Assembly (NCBI RefSeq): GCF_028826105.1 | Contig: NZ_JAQGPL010000001.1 | Span: forward strand, 1,948,501-2,012,500 | Source: Paenibacillus humicola | Lineage (GTDB): Bacteria > Bacillota > Bacilli > Paenibacillales > Paenibacillaceae | Direction: 5' to 3' | DNA length: 64,000 nt | Shown here: positions 8,409-17,254 of the stretch, one piece after another | How positions within the stretch are numbered: the first letter of the stretch is position 1 | How the letters are laid out: every line of letters starts with the position of its first letter | Program-made: the position numbers and the translations under genes | Notes under the pieces: model-generated | Told to the model about the DNA's origin: nothing | What the model saw: the letters and a program-made list of their open reading frames with translations, nothing else | Database searches by the model: none

Positions 8409-10919
8409 ATGAAAACGATCGTACAGTTGGACGAAGGCTGGAAGCTGAAGGGCTTCGAGCCTTTCGAGGCTTTAAGCGCCGCAGACGGACGGCTGGCCGG
8501 CGCGGACGGCTGGCTCGATACGGCCGTTCCCGCCCAGGTGCACGAAGTATTGCTGCGCGAAGGGATAATCGAAGATCCGGCGGAGTGGGGCAAGACGCAG
8601 GCGTGCCAGTGGGTTGCCGAGCAGGACTGGATTTACAGGCGCACATTCGCGTTTGACGGCCCTGCCGGACCGGGCGTGAGGGCATATCTCCATTTCAAAG
8701 GACTGGATACGCTGGCCGACGTCTATGTGAACGGAGAGCTCGTCGCCCGCCACAACGACATGTTTGTGCCGCTTCGGACCGAGGTGACCGGCCGGCTGCG
8801 GGCGGTTAACGAGCTTGTCCTTCATTTTCGCTCGGCGCATGCGTATATCAGGCAGCTGGAGCTGCCGTCCGAATGGGAGGGGAAAATCAGGCGCAGCCGC
8901 CTGCTGCGCAAGCACGAGCATGATTTCGCCCCGTACTTGAGCGCCAAGCCGTATTTCACGCGCGTTGGCGTGTACGACAGCGTGCAGCTCGAGCTCGTCG
9001 ACGAGACGGAAATCGCCGAGACCGATCTCCGGATCGGGCTGACCGAAGGATACCGGCAGGGGAAGGTGCAGACGACCGTTTTCGGCAGCGGGTATGCGGA
9101 GGGGAGCGTCCTGAAGCTCGAGGTCCGCGGGCCGGACGGGCGGCTGGCCGCGGAATACGCCGGACGAATCGATCCTGGCTCCGGGGGAAGCTGGCAGCAC
9201 CGCTGCGAGCTGACCGTCGACGCTCCCGAGCTGTGGTGGCCGCGCGGCTACGGCGGACAGCCGCTGTACGAGGTGACCGTGACCGTACTGGCCGGCGGCG
9301 AAGTCAAGGACCGAGAGACGAAGCGGGTTGGCTTCCGCGACGTCGTCATGGAGAAGCCGCTCGACTTCGTCATCAACGGGCGGCGCGTAAAATTATGGGG
9401 CGCCCAGTCCGCGCCGCTTACCGGCATCACGCATCGCTGGGACAACGAGAAATCGAACCGGCTTCTCGATTTGCTGGAGAACGGCAACATGAACGCACAG
9501 CGCATCTGGGGCGGGAGCGACCGGTACGACGACCGGTTTTACGAGGAGACGGACCGGCGGGGCATTCTTGTCTGGCAGGAATTTTTTCACGATTACGGCA
9601 TGTATCCCGATACGGACGAATACCGGGACCTGTGCCGGAAGGAAGCGGAATATCAGGTGAAGCGGCTGAAGCACCATCCGTCCCTCCTGTTCTGGTGCGG
9701 CGGCAACGAGTGTTTCATGGGCGCGGAGTTCGAGCTGCCCGGCGTGCCTTACATCGGCGGGGAAATTTTTCTCGAGGATTATAAGCGGATTTGCGAAACG
9801 CTCGACCCGGACCGTTATTATCATATCAATTCGCCGTGGGGAGGCGCCTACTGCAACGATCCGCTGGAAGGGGACACCCACAGCTATACGAACACCTGGT
9901 ACGTGCCGGGCGCCGATTACCCGGTTCTGATCGCGGAGGAAATCCGCACCTCTCCGCCGGCGGAGAAGAGCTTCCTCCGTTATATGGGCGGGAGGGAACG
10001 GGCGTGGCCCGAAGGCTATTCCGGCCTGATTACGAAGAAGGACAAGTACCCGTGGCCCGATACGTGGACGGAGAAAACGACGACGTTCGGCTGGCGGAAA
10101 ATTCCGCCGATCGAGCAGTTCTACGATTCGGACGATCTGGAATCGGCCGTGTATAAATTCGGCGCTGCGCACGGGCTTTATTTGCGCAAAATTATCGAAA
10201 ACAACCGCAGGGGCAAGCCTTCCGCGAGCCCCGAAGGCGAGCGGATCTGCAAAGGGCATTTCGTCTGCCGTTGGAACGATTCATGGCCGGTCATTTACGG
10301 CTCGATGATCGATTATTACGGGGAGCCGTACATTCCTTATTATGCCGTGAAGCGGGCGTACGAGCCGGTGCTGCTCTCCTTTGACGTCGGCGATTTCATT
10401 TATTTGTGGATCGTCAACGACGGCATCCGGGATGTGAAAGGAACCGTTCATATCAAGCTGTTCGACCCGGAGGCGAACCGTTTCGCCGCCGAGACGGCAA
10501 GGCAGGTATACGCAGCGCCCGGGGAATCGGAGCTGATCTGCGACCTGAACGAATTCAAGCAATTTTCCCGCCAGTATGTCCTGTACGCGTATTTGACCGG
10601 CGAGAACGGCGAACGGCTCGCCCGGACGAACGATTTTGTCGATATCGAGAAGCATCTGCATTTTCCCGAAGCGAAGCTGACGTTGGAGACGGACGGCGAA
10701 GCGCTGATCGTGACGACGGACAAGTTCGCCCGGTGCATCGAGCTCGGCGGCGTTAGCGAAGACGGGGACGAGTTCGGCTGGCTGTTCGAGGACAATTATT
10801 TCGATCTGCTGCCTGGCGAAACGAAGCGGGTGAACATTTTGGGCCGGCACGCGAAAGGTACGATTACGGCCAAGCCGTATTATTCGCCTTACGCCAGCAC
10901 GGTCGAGTACGGAGTTTGA
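8409..10919 (+). CDS. Glycoside hydrolase family 2 protein (beta-mannosidase-like)
   Basis: The 836-residue protein has no signal peptide, so it is probably cytoplasmic. It shows the family 2 order: N-terminal sugar-binding jelly roll (DWIYRRTFAF, LHFKGLDTLADVYVNGELV), an immunoglobulin-like middle domain (ELWWPRGYGGQPLY) and a TIM barrel. The general acid/base is expected at Glu434 in FWCGGNE; the nucleophile is probably Glu510 or Glu511 in the segment PVLIAEEIRTSPP. The sequence resembles beta-mannosidases and exo-beta-glucosaminidases more than LacZ. It would split oligosaccharides taken up by the preceding importer. The exact substrate cannot be read from the sequence. Confidence 0.85.
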   Translation: MKTIVQLDEGWKLKGFEPFEALSAADGRLAGADGWLDTAVPAQVHEVLLREGIIEDPAEWGKTQACQWVAEQDWIYRRTFAFDGPAGPGVRAYLHFKGLDTLADVYVNGELVARHNDMFVPLRTEVTGRLRAVNELVLHFRSAHAYIRQLELPSEWEGKIRRSRLLRKHEHDFAPYLSAKPYFTRVGVYDSVQLELVDETEIAETDLRIGLTEGYRQGKVQTTVFGSGYAEGSVLKLEVRGPDGRLAAEYAGRIDPGSGGSWQHRCELTVDAPELWWPRGYGGQPLYEVTVTVLAGGEVKDRETKRVGFRDVVMEKPLDFVINGRRVKLWGAQSAPLTGITHRWDNEKSNRLLDLLENGNMNAQRIWGGSDRYDDRFYEETDRRGILVWQEFFHDYGMYPDTDEYRDLCRKEAEYQVKRLKHHPSLLFWCGGNECFMGAEFELPGVPYIGGEIFLEDYKRICETLDPDRYYHINSPWGGAYCNDPLEGDTHSYTNTWYVPGADYPVLIAEEIRTSPPAEKSFLRYMGGRERAWPEGYSGLITKKDKYPWPDTWTEKTTTFGWRKIPPIEQFYDSDDLESAVYKFGAAHGLYLRKIIENNRRGKPSASPEGERICKGHFVCRWNDSWPVIYGSMIDYYGEPYIPYYAVKRAYEPVLLSFDVGDFIYLWIVNDGIRDVKGTVHIKLFDPEANRFAAETARQVYAAPGESELICDLNEFKQFSRQYVLYAYLTGENGERLARTNDFVDIEKHLHFPEAKLTLETDGEALIVTTDKFARCIELGGVSEDGDEFGWLFEDNYFDLLPGETKRVNILGRHAKGTITAKPYYSPYASTVEYGV

Positions 10920-10941
10920 AGGTGTTGAAGGAGGGATAACC

Positions 10942-12117
10942 TTGAAAATAACCGACGTCGAAGTGTGGGCATTGCATGGCTCGATCGACGCGGAATGGGC
11001 GCACGAAGAACGCTCCGCGAATCCGCTGGACTTCTATCCGGATTATGCGAAGCGGGACCAGCCTTCTGTGCCGGACGGCAGCCGGCTGCCGGTGGACCGG
11101 CATTACGTCGTCGTCCGGACGGACGAAGGGATCGACGGCCTGTACGGTCCGATCGTTTACGAGGAGCAGGCCCATATCATGGTCCGCACCATCAAACCGT
11201 TTCTGGTCGGCCAAAATCCGCTCGATATCGAGCGGCTGTGGGATCAGATGAGCGTCGGCCGGCACGCCCACACCGGTTATTTCATGATGGCGCTGAGCGC
11301 GATCGACAACGCGCTGTGGGACCTGCGGGGCAAATATTTCGGCGCGCCCGTCTACCGGCTGCTCGGCGGGCCGACGCGCACGGAAATTCCCGTCTATGCC
11401 AGCACGCTCGGCTTTTCGCTTGCGCCCGGCGAGGCCGGAAAGCAGGCCAAGCGGCTCGCCGAGGAAGGCTTTGCGGCGCAGAAATGGTTTTTCCGCCACG
11501 GCCCTTCCGCCGGAGGCGAAGGCAGAACGGCGAACCTCCGCATGGCGCGGGAGGTTCGGGAAGCGCTCGGCGAATCGGGCGACTTCATGCTCGACTGCTG
11601 GATGGGGTGGGATGTCCCTTATGCGCTGGACATGATGGACCGGCTGCGCGAGCTGCGCCCGCTCTGGCTGGAGGAGCCGCTTAAGCCGGCGCAGCTGGAC
11701 GGCTACAAGACGCTTCGCGCGCGAGGCGCTCTGCCGCTTGCGGCCGGCGAGCACCTGTATACGCGAAAGGAGTTCAAGCCGTACTTTGACGCCGGCGCGC
11801 TCGATTACGCCCAGCCGGACCCCGACTGGACCGGAGGCATCACGGAGCTGCGCAAAATCGCCGTCCTCGCGGAAACGTACGACGTAAAATTCATTCCGCA
11901 CGGCTGCACGGCAATGCCGAATTTGCACGTCATCGCAGCGCTTCCGCCATCCGTCTGCCCGTATCTGGAATACTTGATCCGGTACCAGCGGCAGCAGAAC
12001 CATTTTCATAAGAACAAGCTCGTGCCTGCCGGCGGCTTCCTGCCGCTGCCGGAAAAGCCGGGTCTCGGAATCGAGCTTGACGAAGGGGCGATCGAAAGCA
12101 AAACGATATATGGGTAA
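10942..12117 (+). CDS. Enolase-superfamily sugar-acid dehydratase (mandelate racemase/muconate lactonizing type)
   Basis: The start is TTG 10942, preceded by AAGGAGG. The 391-residue protein has the capping domain plus barrel layout of the enolase superfamily. Metal ligands are visible as Asp218 (FMLDCWMG), Glu244 (WLEEPL) and Glu270 (AAGEHLY), with a catalytic His320 (FIPHG). The LDCWM and QPDPDWTGG segments recall L-rhamnonate dehydratase and related acid-sugar dehydratases. Family knowledge predicts dehydration of an aldonic or uronic-type acid to a 2-keto-3-deoxy acid. It closes the cluster and suggests that the imported glycan yields an acid sugar. Mandelate racemase-type epimerase or cycloisomerase activity is an alternative. 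Confidence 0.85.
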   Translation: MKITDVEVWALHGSIDAEWAHEERSANPLDFYPDYAKRDQPSVPDGSRLPVDRHYVVVRTDEGIDGLYGPIVYEEQAHIMVRTIKPFLVGQNPLDIERLWDQMSVGRHAHTGYFMMALSAIDNALWDLRGKYFGAPVYRLLGGPTRTEIPVYASTLGFSLAPGEAGKQAKRLAEEGFAAQKWFFRHGPSAGGEGRTANLRMAREVREALGESGDFMLDCWMGWDVPYALDMMDRLRELRPLWLEEPLKPAQLDGYKTLRARGALPLAAGEHLYTRKEFKPYFDAGALDYAQPDPDWTGGITELRKIAVLAETYDVKFIPHGCTAMPNLHVIAALPPSVCPYLEYLIRYQRQQNHFHKNKLVPAGGFLPLPEKPGLGIELDEGAIESKTIYG

Positions 12118-12137
12118 CCATCCAATATACGAACGAG

Positions 12138-12168
12138 AAAAAGCCGATCGGCTGCCGACCGGCTTTTT
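12138..12168. terminator. Bidirectional intrinsic terminator between convergent operons
   Basis: A 14-bp stem with one A/C mismatch (AAAAAGCCGATCGG at 12138-12151 against CCGACCGGCTTTTT at 12155-12168) has a 3-base loop. T-runs on both strands mean it can end both the plus-strand cluster and the minus-strand importer operon. Confidence 0.85.
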
Positions 12169-12278
12169 CCCATTCGGAATGTATTTCATCGCTAGGATCT
12201 CGTTTTAGATTTAAGGGATGAAGCTTGTATCGCCCTTAAGGAGGCGCTGGCTTGGTGGCAAGTCCCGGCATTCGTTTC

Positions 12279-13160
12279 CTACTTGCTGGCTCCAAGCCCC
12301 GACGACATGGCCATCAGCAGGTAGCGCCTCGAGAAAATGTAGCCCAATATGAGCGGCAGCGCGGACAGGACGACCGCCGCCATGATCGCCGGAATATCGA
12401 CGGAGTGCTCGCCGACGAAGGACACGACCGCAAGCGGCAGCAGCCTCATGTTTTCGGATTGCGTCAGCACGAGCGGGAACAGAAAGTTGTTCCATACGCC
12501 GATGAATTGATAAATGCCGACGGCAAACAGCGCCGGAACCGTCAGCGGGACGATCAGCCGGATGAGCAGCCCGTATTCGCCCACGCCGTCGATGACCATC
12601 GCATCGTAAAGCGCGGCAGGGATATCGCGCACAAAATTGACCATGATGAGAATGGTGAGCGGAAGTCCGAACGCAATGGAGGGCAGGATGAGCCCCCAAT
12701 ACGTATCGTACATGCCGCCATGATAGATCATCGAGTAGACCGGGATAATCAGCGCTTGCAGCGGAATGGCGAGCGCCGTCAGGATCAGGTTGAAAATAAA
12801 CTTGGTCGCCGCGGTCGTCACTTTGACGAGCACATAGCTGGCCGTGAGCGAGAACACGACGATGCAGACGACGCTGACGACCGATACGATCAGGCTGTTG
12901 GCGAAATAACGGACGAATCCGGAATGCATCACATCGATGTAGTTCTGGAAGGTCGGGTGGGCGGGCGGCAGCCAGACGCTGTCGACCAGAAACCCTTCTT
13001 GTCCGTGAAAGCTTGTAAACAAAATATAAAAGATCGGGTAAAACGTGAACAACCACCACGCCAGGGACAGCAGCACTTTGACGACGGTACTGATCCGGAA
13101 GCCGGCTTTCCCTGCTTGTGCGGGGCGCGGCATCGCTTGAACGGCTGCGGGTTGGTTCAT
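12279..13160 (-). CDS. Carbohydrate ABC transporter permease (MalG-type)
   Basis: The 293-residue permease has an N-terminal cytoplasmic tail of about 25 residues, then a first helix (LLSLAWWLFTFYPIFYILF) and the EAA loop (IPAALYDAMVIDGVGEYGL). It is the last gene of the minus-strand importer operon, starting 3 bases after the MalF-type partner ends. The operon has no ATPase gene. The nearest catabolic genes are on the other strand, so the substrate is unknown. Confidence 0.9.
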   Translation of the reverse strand: MNQPAAVQAMPRPAQAGKAGFRISTVVKVLLSLAWWLFTFYPIFYILFTSFHGQEGFLVDSVWLPPAHPTFQNYIDVMHSGFVRYFANSLIVSVVSVVCIVVFSLTASYVLVKVTTAATKFIFNLILTALAIPLQALIIPVYSMIYHGGMYDTYWGLILPSIAFGLPLTILIMVNFVRDIPAALYDAMVIDGVGEYGLLIRLIVPLTVPALFAVGIYQFIGVWNNFLFPLVLTQSENMRLLPLAVVSFVGEHSVDIPAIMAAVVLSALPLILGYIFSRRYLLMAMSSGLGASK

Positions 13161-13163
13161 GAT

Positions 13164-14057
13164 TCAAGCACCTTCCATCTGGCTTTCCATTCTGGAGAAG
13201 CCCGTTGTTTTCACCAAAACGAGCGACAGCAGCAGGCCGAACACCGTCATCGTCACCGCGATCGTCGAGCCGGGGCCGAACTGATATTGCTGAAATGCCG
13301 TTTTATACATTTCCAGCGCGATCACGTCGGAGGAGTCGCCCGGACCGCCGTTCGTCAGCACGAAGATGATGTCGAAATAGGTGAGCGATCCGGTCAGCAT
13401 GATGACCGAGGACGTGACGATCGTATTTTTCAGCTGGGGAATCGTAATGTGCCACAGCCGCGTCCAGCTCGTGACGCCGTCCAGCTGGGCCGCTTCGTAC
13501 AGCGAGACGGGTATGGCCCTTGCCCCGGATTGATAAAGCAGCGTATGGAAAGGAATGAACTCCCAGGCGATAATGACGATCAGCGTGAACAGGACGGCAT
13601 GCGTGTTCCCGAGCAGGTCCGCTACGTAATGCAAGTGCAGAATATTGGTAATGACGGCCTGCACCAGACCGAAGTTCGGATTGAGAATGTAGCTCCAGGC
13701 AATGCCGAGCGCCGCCGCGGAGAACAGCAGCGGGGTGAAATAAAAGATGCTCAGGACGGTCGTGAACCGGCTTTCCCGGGACAGGAACAGTCCGATGACA
13801 AGACTCAGGGGCGTTTGGACGGCCCAGCTGAGGACCATGACAAGCAGGGTCAGACCCAAGGCGTGATAGATGGTTGGCGAGCTCAGCTCGCTGGTCCAGT
13901 TTGCAAATCCGACCCAAACCGGCTTGGAAAGACCATCGGATTGGAAGAAGCTCGTGTATACGGCGTCGAACACCGGATAAATGATGAAGGCGAAGAAGAA
14001 CACAAGCGCTGGCACAAGCAATAGGAACAGCTTCAAATTCAGGCGTTTGAAAAGCAA
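13164..14057 (-). CDS. Carbohydrate ABC transporter permease (MalF-type)
   Basis: The permease has six predicted helices (first LKLFLLLVPALVFFFAFII) and the EAA loop (IPVSLYEAAQLDGVTSWTRL). The frame extends to a TTG at 14090, but that codon touches the foot of a stable hairpin (14091-14131) and has no ribosome binding site. TTG 14057, with GGTG seven bases upstream, gives a normal short N-terminal tail (LLFKRLNLKLF) and is preferred; the choice is uncertain. It pairs with the MalG-type gene downstream and with the lipoprotein at 14160-15542. Confidence 0.85.
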   Translation of the reverse strand: MLFKRLNLKLFLLLVPALVFFFAFIIYPVFDAVYTSFFQSDGLSKPVWVGFANWTSELSSPTIYHALGLTLLVMVLSWAVQTPLSLVIGLFLSRESRFTTVLSIFYFTPLLFSAAALGIAWSYILNPNFGLVQAVITNILHLHYVADLLGNTHAVLFTLIVIIAWEFIPFHTLLYQSGARAIPVSLYEAAQLDGVTSWTRLWHITIPQLKNTIVTSSVIMLTGSLTYFDIIFVLTNGGPGDSSDVIALEMYKTAFQQYQFGPGSTIAVTMTVFGLLLSLVLVKTTGFSRMESQMEGA

Positions 14058-14090
14058 TTTTCTACACCAGCCTCTCGTCGAACTGAACAA

Positions 14091-14131
14091 CCGGCCGCGC
14101 GAGCCGTACGCAATCCGATTCGCGCGACCGG
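14091..14131 (-). other. Stable mRNA hairpin between binding-protein and permease genes
   Basis: CCGGCCGCGCGA (14091-14102) pairs with TCGCGCGACCGG (14120-14131) as a 12-bp stem with one mismatch on the plus strand that becomes a G-U pair in the minus-strand transcript. There is no U-tract, so it is more likely a processing or stabilising stem-loop than a terminator. Similar hairpins sit at the same place in the other ABC operons of this window. Confidence 0.65.
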
Positions 14132-14159
14132 CATGAGCGTCAATGCAGGGTAACCGAGC

Positions 14160-15542
14160 TTATTTTGGCGCCGCGGCCATATTTTTGTTCATATTGTCCA
14201 CTAATTGCTGCGGCGTTTCCTGCTTGATGAAGACCTTTGAAATATTGTCAAGCAGCTGCTTGGCCAAGGTGGCCGACAAGTATTGGTCCCAATACAGCTG
14301 AACGGTCGGAGCCTTCGCGATGATGCCGTGAAGCCAGATTTGGAAATCGGCGGTTGGAGACGCTTTTAATTGGTCGTCGATGTTTTTGACCGGGGGAATC
14401 GCTCCCAATTTGTTGATATACGCCGTTACTTCGTCATCGTTCAGGCTTACCTCTTTCAAATACGTCATCGCCGCTTCCGGATTTTTCGATTTGGAAGAGA
14501 TCGAGTAGTAGCTGCTCGGCGCTCCCACGGCAATATCGCCGTACTGCGGATCGATCGTCGGGAACGCCGTGTAGCCGAGATCGCCGCTCTTGACGAAGTC
14601 CGGGTAGTTGGTCTGAAAATTGCTGTAAACCCAGGAGCCTTGGGCGATCATGCCCGCCTTGCCCGTGACGATCAGCGGCTCGGATTCGTTCTTGTCCGCG
14701 TCGAGGGACGTGTAGCCGGTCTGGAACGCGCCCATATCGACCAATTGCTGGCAGTATTGCAGCGCTTTCAGGATGGCCGGATCGGACCAGGAGCCCGGCT
14801 CGCCCTTGGCGATTTTGTCGAATACCTGTGTGCCGCCGAGGCGTGCGGTCAAATACTGCACCCAGATCATTTCCGGCCATTGGCTTTTGCCTTCCAGGGC
14901 AATCGGAGCGATTCCGTTATCCTTCAGCACTTTAACCGCTTTCAAAAGGTTGTCCCAAGTCGTCGGCGGATCGAGATTATATTTCTTGAACAGCGCTTTG
15001 TTGTAGTAGAGCAGCTCGCCCGCGCTGCCTTCGGTAGGCACGCCGTAGATTTTGCCGTCCACAGTGGCCGGGCCCCATACCGAATCGATGAACTTGTTCT
15101 TGTAGGCCGAATCCGCATTCAAGTAAGACGTCAAGTCCACGACATCGCCCGCTTTGACATAGTCGGCAAGCGGCCCTCCGCCCCAGTTGTAGAAAATGTC
15201 CGGCGGGTTGCCCGCTCCGAGCGAGATCCGGATTTTATCCTTGTACGGATCGTTCTGAAACCACTGCGGCGTAACTTGAATATCGCTGTGCGCCTTGTTG
15301 AATTTGTCGGTTTCGTCCACGATCAATTTCTGGCTGTCTTGGGTTTGGATGTCCCAGAGCGTTAATTTGGAAACGCTTCCGGTTTTGCCGCCGCTTGAGG
15401 AAGTGCTGTCGGATCCGGAAGCCGGCTGGGACGATTGCGAGGCGGAGCCGCAGCCCGACAGGATCGCCGACATCGCCAAAATCCCCGATAACGCAGGGAC
15501 AAGAACGCGATAAAAGCTTGGTTTCTTAAGGTTCTTTTCCAT
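14160..15542 (-). CDS. Sugar ABC transporter solute-binding lipoprotein (family 1)
   Basis: The 460-residue product has a lipoprotein signal ending in the lipobox ILSGC with Cys31, a Ser/Gly-rich linker, and a family 1 binding-protein core (KLTLWDIQTQDSQKLIVDETDKFN, NPPDIFYNWGGGP, YGVPTEGSAGELLYYNKALF). It is the first gene of a three-gene importer operon. A sigma-A promoter and a palindrome lie upstream. The aromatic-rich pocket fits an oligosaccharide ligand, but the specific sugar cannot be assigned. Confidence 0.93.
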   Translation of the reverse strand: MEKNLKKPSFYRVLVPALSGILAMSAILSGCGSASQSSQPASGSDSTSSSGGKTGSVSKLTLWDIQTQDSQKLIVDETDKFNKAHSDIQVTPQWFQNDPYKDKIRISLGAGNPPDIFYNWGGGPLADYVKAGDVVDLTSYLNADSAYKNKFIDSVWGPATVDGKIYGVPTEGSAGELLYYNKALFKKYNLDPPTTWDNLLKAVKVLKDNGIAPIALEGKSQWPEMIWVQYLTARLGGTQVFDKIAKGEPGSWSDPAILKALQYCQQLVDMGAFQTGYTSLDADKNESEPLIVTGKAGMIAQGSWVYSNFQTNYPDFVKSGDLGYTAFPTIDPQYGDIAVGAPSSYYSISSKSKNPEAAMTYLKEVSLNDDEVTAYINKLGAIPPVKNIDDQLKASPTADFQIWLHGIIAKAPTVQLYWDQYLSATLAKQLLDNISKVFIKQETPQQLVDNMNKNMAAAPK

Positions 15543-15609
15543 ATTGAGAGCTTCTCCCCTTTTTATTAATAAAGCGCCTTCAAAAAAAAGAGCCGACCTC
15601 CTTTCCAGA

Positions 15610-15625
15610 ATGTACGCGCGTACAT
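15610..15625. promoter_or_regulatory. 16-bp perfect palindrome, probable operator
   Basis: ATGTACGCGCGTACAT is perfectly self-complementary and lies about 65-80 bases downstream of the predicted transcription start of the importer operon at 14160-15542, in its untranslated leader. Palindromes built on TGTAC/GTACA half-sites are typical of GntR/LacI-type sugar repressors such as AraR. No regulator gene is adjacent. Confidence 0.55.
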
Positions 15626-15696
15626 AAGAAGCAGAACGAGGAAGTAGCTACATTGATTATCGCCGTACCAGAAAAATCAATATAGTCGCATTATTT

Positions 15697-15725
15697 ATAT
15701 TAGTCTCTAAAATTTTCCTCGTCAA
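15697..15725 (-). promoter_or_regulatory. Sigma-A promoter for the minus-strand sugar importer
   Basis: Read on the minus strand, TTGACG (15720-15725) and TAATAT (15697-15702) are separated by exactly 17 bases. The start point would be near 15690, giving a leader of about 150 bases before the lipoprotein gene. The remaining part of the 15543-16099 gap is AT-rich and shows no convincing gene. Confidence 0.75.
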
Positions 15726-16033
15726 GAAATTGTTGAATCGTGTCAACACTGCTTGATTCCTCGGATTTTTCGGCTCTTGGGGGATGGATGACATGCCGGA
15801 GCAGCCATCAAATGGATGCAATTTTTTAACAAAAATTTCACAGTTACCCTTCTATTCCATGTTGATTGTAATTTCATTTTCAGGTATGAAGAGCCGACTG
15901 TTCGCGGCTGCCGGCTGACTTCAATGTTTCAGCGGAAAATCGTCCGCCGATTAGAGGGGTATTCGTCCGAAATTCGCGGCCGGCTGCAGGCGCCGAGGTC
16001 ATTCGTAAACGCATTTTGGCGACAATCGTGACG

Positions 16034-16063
16034 TTACGGCAACGTGCGCTGCCGGTTTATAAT
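16034..16063 (+). promoter_or_regulatory. Promoter candidate for the aldo/keto reductase gene
   Basis: TTACGG (16034-16039) and a perfect TATAAT (16058-16063) are 18 bases apart, about 36 bases before the ATG. The -35 element is weak, so activation by a regulator is possible. Confidence 0.5.
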
Positions 16064-16099
16064 GGGTGAAATCGACCATTATCTTATTCGGAGGGGCTA

Positions 16100-17086
16100 A
16101 TGATGAATGACAATCTGTTTCCGTTGAAGCGGCGGGGCATTACGGCAAGCCGGATCGTTTACGGCACGACGGGGCTGGGCGGCAGCAACAATGTCGATCC
16201 GCTGACGGCGGAAGATGTTCGGAAAGCGGAGGAAGCCGTAAACGCGGCGCTGGAAGCCGGGATGACGATGTTCGATCATGCCGATATTTATTCTGGCGGG
16301 AAAGCCGAAGCCGTTTTTGGAAGCGTTCTCAGAAAGCGCTCGGGGCTGCGTGAAACGATCGTGATTCAGTCGAAATGCGGCATGCGGTTTGCGGACGGCG
16401 AGGCTCCGCACCGGTACGATTTTTCGAAGGACCATATTCTTCGTTCGGTGGACGGCAGTCTGCGCAGACTGGGGACGGAGTACCTCGACATCCTCCTGCT
16501 GCATCGGCCCGATCCGCTTGCCCGTCCGGACGAAATTGCCGAAGCGTTCGAAACGCTGAAGCGCTCTGGCAAGGTCCGGTATTTCGGCGTATCCAATATG
16601 AACGCCGGGCAGATGAAAATGCTGCAGCAGGCGCTGCCCGAGCCGCTCGTTGCGAATCAGCTGGAGATGAGCCTGCTCCGTTCGGACTGGGTCGATCAAG
16701 GGGTACTGGTCAATCAGCCGGCGTCCGCCGGCGTCGCCTTCCCGGAAGGGCTGCTCGAGCACTGCATGCTGGAAAACGTACAGCTTCAGGCGTGGTCGCC
16801 GCTTGCCAAAGGGCTTTATACCGGGCGGAAGCTCGACGACGCGCCGGAGACGGTTGTCCGCACCCGCGAGCTGGTGGCGGCGATGGCGGAGCGCAAAGGC
16901 ACGACCGGTGAAGCGATCGTGCTCGGCTGGCTGATGCGCCATCCGGCTCTCATTCAGCCGGTGATCGGCTCGGCGAATCCGGAGCGGATCGGCCGCTGCC
17001 GCGACGCGGTGCGGCAGGCGGAGCTTATGACGCGCGAGGAATGGTATACGTTATACACGGCGGCGAAAGGCCGGACCGTCACGTAA
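16100..17086 (+). CDS. Aldo/keto reductase family oxidoreductase
   Basis: The 328-residue protein starts at ATG 16100 behind GGAGGGG. It has the aldo/keto reductase barrel with the catalytic tetrad visible in order: Asp and Tyr in MFDHADIYSGG, Lys in IQSKCGMRF, and His in LLLHRPDPL. The C-terminal part carries the NADPH-binding loop region (PVIGSANPERI). It resembles YdhF-type enzymes that reduce aldehydes or ketoses with NADPH. A YesM/YesN-type pair follows, so it may act on a sugar sensed by that system. The physiological substrate is unknown. Confidence 0.9.
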   Translation: MMNDNLFPLKRRGITASRIVYGTTGLGGSNNVDPLTAEDVRKAEEAVNAALEAGMTMFDHADIYSGGKAEAVFGSVLRKRSGLRETIVIQSKCGMRFADGEAPHRYDFSKDHILRSVDGSLRRLGTEYLDILLLHRPDPLARPDEIAEAFETLKRSGKVRYFGVSNMNAGQMKMLQQALPEPLVANQLEMSLLRSDWVDQGVLVNQPASAGVAFPEGLLEHCMLENVQLQAWSPLAKGLYTGRKLDDAPETVVRTRELVAAMAERKGTTGEAIVLGWLMRHPALIQPVIGSANPERIGRCRDAVRQAELMTREEWYTLYTAAKGRTVT

Positions 17087-17254
17087 TCGGAATCGGATAA
17101 GGAGAATCGGCCGCACCGGCCGGGGCGGACGTTCCGGCGGCGTGCACCGCGGAGCCTCCGTGATCCCGGTGCAGCCTGGATGCAGCCGCGCCTGCGTTTC
17201 GGCTTCCCGGCGCCGGAGGGGCTTTCCAATTTGGTCAGGAAGGTGACCGAACTT

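Noticed and set aside
12252..14024. 590-codon open frame on the plus strand across both minus-strand permease genes
   Set aside because: It is antisense to two clear permeases, its product is rich in Arg, Asp, Gln and His as expected of the complement of hydrophobic coding sequence in GC-rich DNA, and it has no ribosome binding site.
15816..16031. 71-codon frame upstream of the aldo/keto reductase gene
   Set aside because: No ribosome binding site, no conserved features, and it runs up to the promoter of the next gene.
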